Shown here piece after piece: positions 57,793 to 64,000 of a DNA stretch of 64,000 nt. The notes under the pieces are model-generated. The model was not told the origin of the DNA, did not search any database, and worked only from the letters and a program-made list of their open reading frames with translations. Numbering within the stretch: the first letter of the stretch is position 1; every line of letters starts with the position of its first letter. The stretch comes from Turbatrix aceti. Taxonomy: Eukaryota; Nematoda; Chromadorea; Rhabditida; Panagrolaimidae. The stretch is from positions 10,915,725-10,979,724 of the forward strand of contig OZ017769.1 in the NCBI GenBank assembly GCA_963969345.1, read 5' to 3'. The translations under genes were made by a program, and so were the position numbers.

Positions 57793-59062
57793 ACAAGGCT
57801 AAAGGGGGGGCCCCCTTCGGGGGCCCCAGGAAGGGAAAGGGAAGGAAGGGGAAGGCAAGGCAAGGCAAGGTAAAGGCATCAAGGAAGGATCAGAAGGATC
57901 GTAAAATCGAAAAGGATCGTCTATCGTTTTGTTGTTTATTTTCTTTTTGCCCGTTTTTCGTTTATCTTTTGCCGATCATAATTTTACCGATAGAAAATAA
58001 TTATTTTTTGTTATTATCTTTTAGAATAACCGAAATTTGCATATTATCAAAATCAATAATCGTTTTTTGACCCGCTTAAAATATTGGAATACATAAATAT
58101 AATGGGGGCCCCTTCGGGGCCCCATGTAATTTGTTTTACGCTTTTGTAAAATATAAGTAATAATGTTGCTTTTCAATATCGCGCATCTTTCGCCATCGCC
58201 TAATAAATCCTCGCCCGCTGCAATCGCTTATTGACCCGTTTCAAAGCATAAAACCAAACACAAAAAAATATTCAAAGAATATGTATCTACTAACACTAAC
58301 ACTGGGACCCAGGAAAAATAGCAATTTAACAAAAATCATAAAATTATGATACATGAATCAAAATTAATAACAACAATCACTTGTTTTGCCATCTTTCGCC
58401 ATCACCCAATCGCCCACTGTCACCGCCGTTGCGGTTCTCTCGACTGATGGCATGTGCGCCGTCCGTCTCTGCACCCGCTGTCTGTTCCGCCCACTCACCA
58501 TGGATTTCATTTTGTGAGAGATCAAAAAATTGAATTACTCAAATTAATTTTTAAAAAGTTGAAAAAATGTTTTTCATACTCAGCAAAAAATGGCAATGCT
58601 ATTGATATCACATTTGCCCCTACCCCAGTTACTGGCACAAATTATTTTTTTGTAAACCAAAAATTCAAATTTGTTCATGTTTGATTTTTGATCGTCAAAT
58701 GACCCATCATTCTGATTGCCTATTTCCGAGGAATTCAAAAATATTTTTTTCAACATTTTTAAAATTAATTTAACAGAATCGTTTTTTTGTCTTACGCAAT
58801 CGCAATCGTCTCCTCGCTCGCTCGCTCACACTCACCCACTTGACCCTGCGCCGCGCGCTCTCCCCTCCTCCCTCCATCGCGCTTTCGCCATTGACAATTT
58901 TGACAATTATGATAAAGCGCGCATTATCTTTTTCAAATCAATGGCTCCGGACCTAATGGCCCGCCAAACCGTTTACAGCGTAAAATTTGGATTTTATCGA
59001 ATATACATACCGTAAAATTAAAATTGTGTCTTTGCACAAACATCCTACTATAAGAAAGAAGA
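57793..59062. repeat. 1.27-kb tandem repeat, unit 3
   Basis: Third copy, about 1,270 bases. Its right end (CATCCTACTATAAGAAAGAAG) matches the right end of unit 1 better than that of unit 2, as expected if units exchange by unequal crossing over or conversion. The array stops at about 59062, where unique sequence resumes. Confidence 0.85.
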
Positions 59063-59766
59063 AAATTGCCGTCATAATCTGCTTCGGTCTGGAATGCTTG
59101 GTGCATGCATGCATCGCGGAACAACGCTTGCTTTTCCTTGAAACAAAAATCATATTTCTGGAACTAAAAGTGTGCTACGTAGTAACAGACTGGTTGTTTT
59201 CCATTACCTCGTGAGCGTCATGCTTACACAGCTTTACCGTATTTTTTTGAACACCTGTTGTTTGTCATGCTAGTCTTATCTTATCCAAATATTTTACATG
59301 TCATAAAATTTTAGTGCTATATTATGTAATTTGTGAAATTTGTAATTTAAAAAACATTTGAATTACTGAAAACAAAATATTACAGAAATATTTTTGTATA
59401 ATAAATGAATATTTTTTTAAAACTGTTTTCAAACAGAACTCTTCAACTCTCTTCAACCCACTTTGATTTGATTAAAAAAAATTGAACTGAGCTGAATATT
59501 CATAAAAACTTACCAAATTAATTTGATTAATTTTTTTTAGGTTCAAAAATATTGCGTATTGTAAAAAAATGACGCCATCTTTCAAAGAGATATACAAACG
59601 AATTCTACCCTAAAGACAGTAAAAGTACAAAATCAAAGATTGAAAGCCACAGAGAACGGCCGTCACGTGCAACTTGCGTACGGATAACAAATTACAAAAA
59701 ATACACTGCGGGGCAAATTTATAATTTTTAATCAAAAATATAATTTTGTGCAAACAGTATGCGAAC
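59063..59766. other. intergenic, no gene recognised
   Basis: 700 AT-rich bases between the tandem array and the second MITE, with no supported gene. 59759-59766 is the left target-site duplication of the MITE. Confidence 0.5.
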
Positions 59767-60276
59767 CAGGGTTCTCAACGGGCCGGGTCGGCCCGGGCCA
59801 GCCCGGGCCGGGCCGGTATTTTCCACGGCCCGGGCCGGGCCGATTGGTTTTGTTGGCCGGCCCGGGCCAAAACGGGCCGGAAAATAATTTTAAAAATGCA
59901 TATTTTACGCAAAATTTATGAAAAATTTTATGAAAAAGTAAAAACCGCGAAGAATGCAAAGAAATGCACGCAGAATGCGGACCTGGCACCGTTCCTTTGG
60001 GTTAATCTGGAAGCAAAAGGTAAATGGCGGGTACCGTAATTTTGTCGTCAGTTCATAGGAGCACTAGTAATTGAGCGGAAAATGAATCTGTGCAACGATG
60101 AGGAAGTGCTTCTGCCACCTTCGGGTTTGTTGTTGTTTTTCGACGATAAAATTTATTTACAAAACTAGGTACTATTAAGGCGGGCCGGCCCGGGCTGGCC
60201 CGGGCCGGGCCGGGCCTCAATTTTGCAAGCCCGGCCCGGCCCGGGCCGAAAAAAAACAGGCCCGTTGAGAACCCTG
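59767..60276. mobile_element. hAT-type MITE, 510 bp
   Basis: The ends are perfect 18-base inverted repeats, CAGGGTTCTCAACGGGCC and its complement, flanked by an exact 8-base duplication ATGCGAAC (59759-59766 and 60277-60284). Subterminal blocks of GGCCCGGGCC palindromes at both ends enclose about 350 bases of ordinary AT-rich sequence without transposase. CAG..CTG ends and an 8-base duplication assign it to the hAT superfamily; it must depend on a transposase elsewhere. Confidence 0.93.
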
Positions 60277-60563
60277 ATGCGAACTTTTAATGTAAACTAA
60301 TAAACGGTTACATTCGCTATCACTACTCGTGACTTTTGTCATTCATTAAATTAAATTTGCGCCAATAATTAAAAATGCGGTCGTAGTTTCTTGTTCGGTG
60401 TAACCAACAGAAATCTTAAAATTAAAGAAAAAAGTTATTCTCGGCATAAACAAGGCACATCGTAAACACATTTATGTTATTACAAAAGTACGTAATTATT
60501 TTAATGTTCAAAAAATATATTCATAGTCTTTAACACGAGTGCACAAAAATGAATTATTTCAGG

Positions 60564-61604
60564 CTAACAACCGTCCTGCCCCCAGATATCGATTTCATCC
60601 GTAAAATACAGCCCGTGATCAATGAAGGACGTAGTGAAGAGGTCGCTGTTACTGCAATTCGGAGATTCCCCGCTGTTGCATACTATGAAGGGATCGCCGA
60701 CCGCCATGCTGTTACTGTACCAGACTTCCTGAGCGTGATGGAAGTAGCCTTCAAAGGCACGCGAGGGAAGGTGGGGCACGATGTCGCGGTTGTGGACTAT
60801 GCGATACGTGTCTGGGAGCTGACAAAAACATTTTTAAAAAATTTAAAAAAACTTACAAGTCGATCATGAGTGCAGGCAAAGTCAAAATCACCGGTACGCG
60901 GCTGCCCGAGGGTATACAGTACGACGTTGGACGAAGCAGTGTAATTCAGGTGAACAATATGAGCAGCAGCAATGGAAGCGATAGCACCACCCAGCGAATG
61001 ACCCGTGATCCATACTGCATAGTCCTGGTGCTTCGAAGTTGCATTGACAAAATCGCGATATAGTCCGGCGTTCCAGAGCCCGATAAAGGCATTCCAAAAG
61101 TAAGCGCTCACCTCCCCGCCAAAGGGAGTCGCAATTTTGGCTTCAAAAAGCGTCTCAATGCCTGCGGTGATGTCCTGGATGGCACCACGAGCACCTCGGA
61201 AGGATACGATCACGGCCCGACTGGCAGGATCCACAGCTATGTAGCCAAAGCAGCGATCGAGCTGGGTAGCATTATCGCAATGGACTGTGTACGTGCCGCT
61301 GAGCGTGGCATTTGGGAAGTGGCGATAAAGGCAGTTTTGGGGTGAACCGGAGTAAGCAGCGGCTGCAAGAGGTAAAATAGTCTATAATGGATGAAAAATG
61401 AGAAAAAAACGACCGGAAAGGGCAAGAAAAAACAAAAAAAAACAAATTCGATGAGAGAAAGTATTACGGTGGATGATATCGTTATCGAGCAAATGCTTCG
61501 TTTTTATCGGTACTCACCGTTCGGGCAAATGTATCGTTATACGGCTTCGCATCTGATATGTTTACAGTAATCGCTAGTACAGTTGTTAAAATTAGGCCGT
61601 TCAT
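60564..61604 (-). CDS. secreted class 3 lipase 2
   Basis: Exons 61604-61518, 61381-60857 and 60818-60564 encode 288 residues. A signal peptide (LILTTVLAITVNISDA) is followed by KPYNDTFAR, the same start of the mature protein as lipase 1. Core motifs are AVIVSFRGARG, VWITGHSLGGAIASIAAAH (Ser158), LYTLGQPRTGDFDFACTHDRL, YRIVHNRDIVPHLPS (catalytic Asp) and HHAQEVWY (His). It has an extra intron after codon 29 compared with lipase 1. Several Asn-x-Ser/Thr sites fit secretion. The coding sequence is GC-richer than in lipase 1. Confidence 0.92.
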
Positions 61605-61850
61605 GTGTTTGCAGATAAAGCGACAATAAAGTGATAAATAGTTTATTGGTCCGCTAGTATGCCACTGTTTTCGTTTCGGCGCGTATCTATCTCCCTTTGT
61701 TTTTTGTTTTTTTCTCCCCCGGAGACTGAACTGTGGCGCGCACCCGTGTTTTTGCAGCAATACGACGGTCTTACAAAACATGTATTGGCTGTCGTTCGTC
61801 ATCGCAGGCAGTCAGTCGCCCAAAGTTGGCTCATTGTCCAGTTGCTCGCA

Positions 61851-62388
61851 ATGCATCGTCACGTCCTCCTCGTCGCTTTCTTCGTCTTCGCCGTTGCTGT
61901 TTTCGCATCCGACAAGGACAACAACGTCGTCGAATTCCAGCCCAATCCCGATGATCAGGGTGTCAAGGACGTCTTCATCGATGGAAACAATTCCACGGAG
62001 TCTCCCCCAAAGTGCGAGTCGCAGGCTATCTGCTACAACGACGGCGAATGCGGCGAGAAAGGTCGTTGTCTCGGTGTTTTTGTCGGAAAATGCGACTGCA
62101 ACGCGTGCCTCAGTCTGCTGACGTGCACCGATGACTCCGCTTGCGGTGGCCTTCGTCACGCATGTGATTACAAAGATCGACGTTGCAACTGCTTCCAGGG
62201 TGAGTATTTTTTTTGTGTTTTTATACGCAGCAACTCAGGGATAACCTACTTTTTTAGGCTACAAGGAAAACGGCTTCCAGCTGTACATCGATGCCCTCCG
62301 CGACCTCTGCAACGTCAGGGACTGCAACGCCGACACCGACACCTGCTTTGGTCTGCCCTGTCACTCCGGGCGGTGCATCTGCGGCTAA
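61851..62388 (+). CDS. small secreted cysteine-rich protein
   Basis: Exons 61851-62199 and 62258-62388 encode 159 residues. A hydrophobic signal peptide (HVLLVAFFVFAVAVFAS) is followed by an acidic, Asn-containing spacer and then a domain with 16 or more Cys, including CESQAICYNDGECGEKGRC, KCDCNACLSLLTCTDDSACG, RRCNCFQGY and, at the end, CFGLPCHSGRCICG. The spacing recalls EGF-like or other disulfide-rich extracellular modules, but no exact family is assigned. An even Cys count and the signal peptide suggest secretion. Function unknown. It is divergent from lipase 2, 246 bases away. Confidence 0.8.
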
Positions 62389-62529
62389 CTAAAAAACCCA
62401 TGAATTCTGTGTATTCTTTTTCATATGATTTTTGTATGTTGATCAATTTTGTGAATGAATGCATAGATTGACTGCTTTTTCAGTATTGAATTTTGTTAGA
62501 CGATGTTCTTTTTCGTTGTGTTTTGCGTG

Positions 62530-62830
62530 CCATAAGTCATGCAGTACTGCAGTTGGTGTCATCATTAATTGATCGATTGAAGTAACTGTCGTGATCATCG
62601 ATACAGTATAAGGGCCAATATCACTGCAGTTGTCGCTTTCGTCTTGCCGGCAAATAATATACATAGCTTGCACTCGGAGTCATGCCATTGTTGTACCGTA
62701 CTTCACTGATGTGATCAGGTAAGTATTTTATATGTATAAATCGGAACATAGGGAACCATGTCATTTGCGTGCATCACACCAGCTGTCGATGCATTTTTGA
62801 CAGAATAGGCAACAGAAACGCTTGCCTGAA
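62530..62830 (-). pseudogene. remnant of a class 3 lipase last exon
   Basis: Minus-strand pieces match the last exon of lipase 1 in shifting frames: MHANDMVPYVP (for HKNDIVPHLP), ISEVRYNNGM (for ISEVWYDNDM) and ICRQDESDNCSD (for VCGQDESKKCSD). Frameshifts and stops lie between them, and no upstream exons with GHSLGG are found nearby. Confidence 0.75.
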
Positions 62831-63306
62831 TAATGAAAATGATTGAAAGGATATACATTTTTATTTTACGTTGTAGATGCTTAGTTAGCATGCGTCATGG
62901 AGGCGACGTTGAGCATCCTACTAATTATGATACAAGGTTATTTTACTGCAACCTCCTCTTCTTTCCAGTTAAAAAAAACTTTTCGATATATATAATTTGA
63001 CAAGCAATATGAAGTTTGAACAAAATGCACTTTTCAGTAAACAACATCATAATTTTCGGATCCAAATGTTGCCATATCCTGTCCCTAAATTTGAATACAC
63101 GATGACCTGCATGTTTATTTCCCTTTCTTGATTGTTCTGTCCCTCTATCTGATATGTCCTGTCCCTTTTGATTGTGCAAACGCGTTTGCTAACGGCTTCT
63201 ACTCCCGTCTCTCCAGACATGTATCTGCAGTTTTAATCAGCATTGCAAAATAAAACTTTATTGATACCTAAATTTTGTTACTGTCCTATCGTATTCCCGG
63301 TCATCA
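62831..63306. other. intergenic, no gene recognised
   Basis: About 480 bases downstream of the AFG1-like gene, including AATAAA-like sequences on both strands. No supported coding. Confidence 0.45.
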
Positions 63307-64000
63307 TCAATCAGTCCGTTCGTGAGACCAGTATGCTTTGGTCTGCATCTCACAAAGCCTGGAAACGGTTCGATCGAAGGCAAAAACTTCTTCGCTGCCA
63401 CTGAAGATGTTGGCTGCTGCCTGATCGGTTCCCTGCTTCACTGAGAGGTCATCCATGAGCACGCGCTGCTGATCCGTCAGTTGTAAGGCCTCGTCGCCAA
63501 TTTGGAAGAGATTTTCGGCGGGCGCAGCGGCAGAAATGGCGACTCGAACACGCTGGTCGTAGAACGTGTCGATGAGAGTCATGAATCGACGAGATTCACT
63601 GAGATTTGACTTGGAAAAGGCCGGCACATCCCGGATGAGCACCGTATGAAAAACCCGTGCAAGGGCCAGGTAATCACTTGCTCCTCGGGGTTTTTCGCAC
63701 AACTGAAAAAAAATATTTTTTGTAAAAACAGAAAAAAAAGCAGGCTTACCTCTGCAAAAGTCATGTCAGCAAGCCGACCACACGTCTTGGCCACTTCGAT
63801 TTCCCGGCCGAGAATGTTGATGGTTCGCGGACGAACAACATCGGTTTCCCGAGCGGAAAGCACCTTGAAGAGGACGTCGAGTTCCTTGTCGGCGTCGTCG
63901 ACGTCTGCGCCCTTGACGAAGTAGGTCTGAATGTCGGCCAGACGACCGCCCTTACGGTAATCCTTCCCGGAATCCAGGCAAATAGTATTGCACTTGACTT
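63307..64000 (-). CDS. AFG1L: AFG1-like ATPase, C-terminal part (cut by window edge)
   Basis: Two exons are visible, 64000-63750 (incomplete at the edge) and 63702-63307, giving about 214 C-terminal residues. AFG1L/LACE1 is a mitochondrial P-loop ATPase linked to turnover of mitochondrially encoded subunits. Family blocks seen are VRPRTINILGREIEVAKTCG, ADMTFAELCEKPRGASDYLALA, SESRRFMTLIDTFYDQRVRV, and the ending EEVFAFDRTVSRLCEMQTKAYW. The Walker motifs lie outside the window. The short tail (SHERTD) is normal for the family. Confidence 0.93.

Noticed and set aside
55334..59015. Repeated 60-99-codon frames in the tandem array (for example MPISEEFKNIFFNIFK..)
   Set aside because: They are AT-run translations that differ in length and frame between units, with no sign of protein-level constraint.
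59746..60039. 97-codon frame starting at the second MITE as a transposase remnant
   Set aside because: It translates the GGCCCGGGCC palindromes and AT-rich filler. No hAT transposase motif is present.
1..64000. CRISPR array, rRNA operon, spliced-leader RNA gene, histone genes or a gene cluster for one pathway
   Set aside because: None was seen on reading both strands. The genes are an ordinary mixture for a nematode chromosome.

Overview
This is a stretch of animal nuclear DNA, almost certainly from a nematode. The signs are a cuticle collagen with a short first exon and a dibasic site, an innexin, two tandem Srh-like chemoreceptor genes plus another serpentine receptor with a pseudogene, small introns of about 45-60 bases ending in TTTTCAG or TTTTTAG, and splice-acceptor-like sites 1-30 bases before many start codons, as expected for spliced-leader trans-splicing. 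The genus cannot be read from the sequence alone. There are no bacterial operons, CRISPR arrays or recognisable rRNA or tRNA genes.

Layout. 0-1.7 kb: unresolved open frames and GAGCGAGC-rich repeats. 1.7-5.8 kb (-): AP-3 beta subunit, with a small unidentified gene nested on the opposite strand in its second intron. 6.4-7.3 kb (+): RRM/zinc-finger protein. 7.4-7.9 kb (-): HYPK. 8.6-11.5 kb (+): Arp3, then dynactin p25. 11.5-15.8 kb: gene-poor, with possible decayed coding patches. 15.8-18.5 kb (+): innexin. 19.2-20.2 kb (-): unidentified protein with a GDSM motif. 20.2-23.3 kb: receptor pseudogene, 6-pyruvoyl-tetrahydropterin synthase (-) and an intact serpentine receptor (+). 23.4-24.3 kb (-): orphan gene. 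25.0-26.4 kb (-): TFIIS. 27.1-28.6 kb (-): S-formylglutathione hydrolase, with a hAT-type MITE in an intron. 30.9-33.4 kb (+): CRTC coactivator. 35.8-42.2 kb (-): two flavin monooxygenase genes with identical bodies. 44.9-46.0 kb (+): cuticle collagen. 46.1-47.9 kb (-): receptor-less tyrosine phosphatase with an Arg-Glu repeat. 48.2-53.0 kb (-): two Srh-like receptors; the second lies between two 5'-truncated LINE insertions. 54.1-55.1 and 60.6-61.6 kb (-): class 3 lipases, with a lipase remnant at 62.5-62.8 kb. 55.2-59.1 kb: three tandem 1.27-kb repeats. 59.8-60.3 kb: a second hAT MITE. 61.9-62.4 kb (+): cysteine-rich secreted protein. 63.3-64.0 kb (-): 3' part of AFG1-like ATPase.

The left half (0-33 kb) is mostly conserved housekeeping and neuronal genes (membrane traffic, actin and dynein machinery, transcription, gap junctions). 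The right half is richer in expanded families (receptors, lipases, FMOs), duplications and mobile DNA. The genes do not form a single pathway. I found no convincing new biological system. The most informative items are the sharply bounded sequence identity of the FMO pair, the four mobile elements with intact target-site duplications, the 1.27-kb tandem array, and several gene-structure oddities. Exon boundaries were deduced by hand from GT..AG signals, frame continuity and remembered protein families, so individual junctions may be off.
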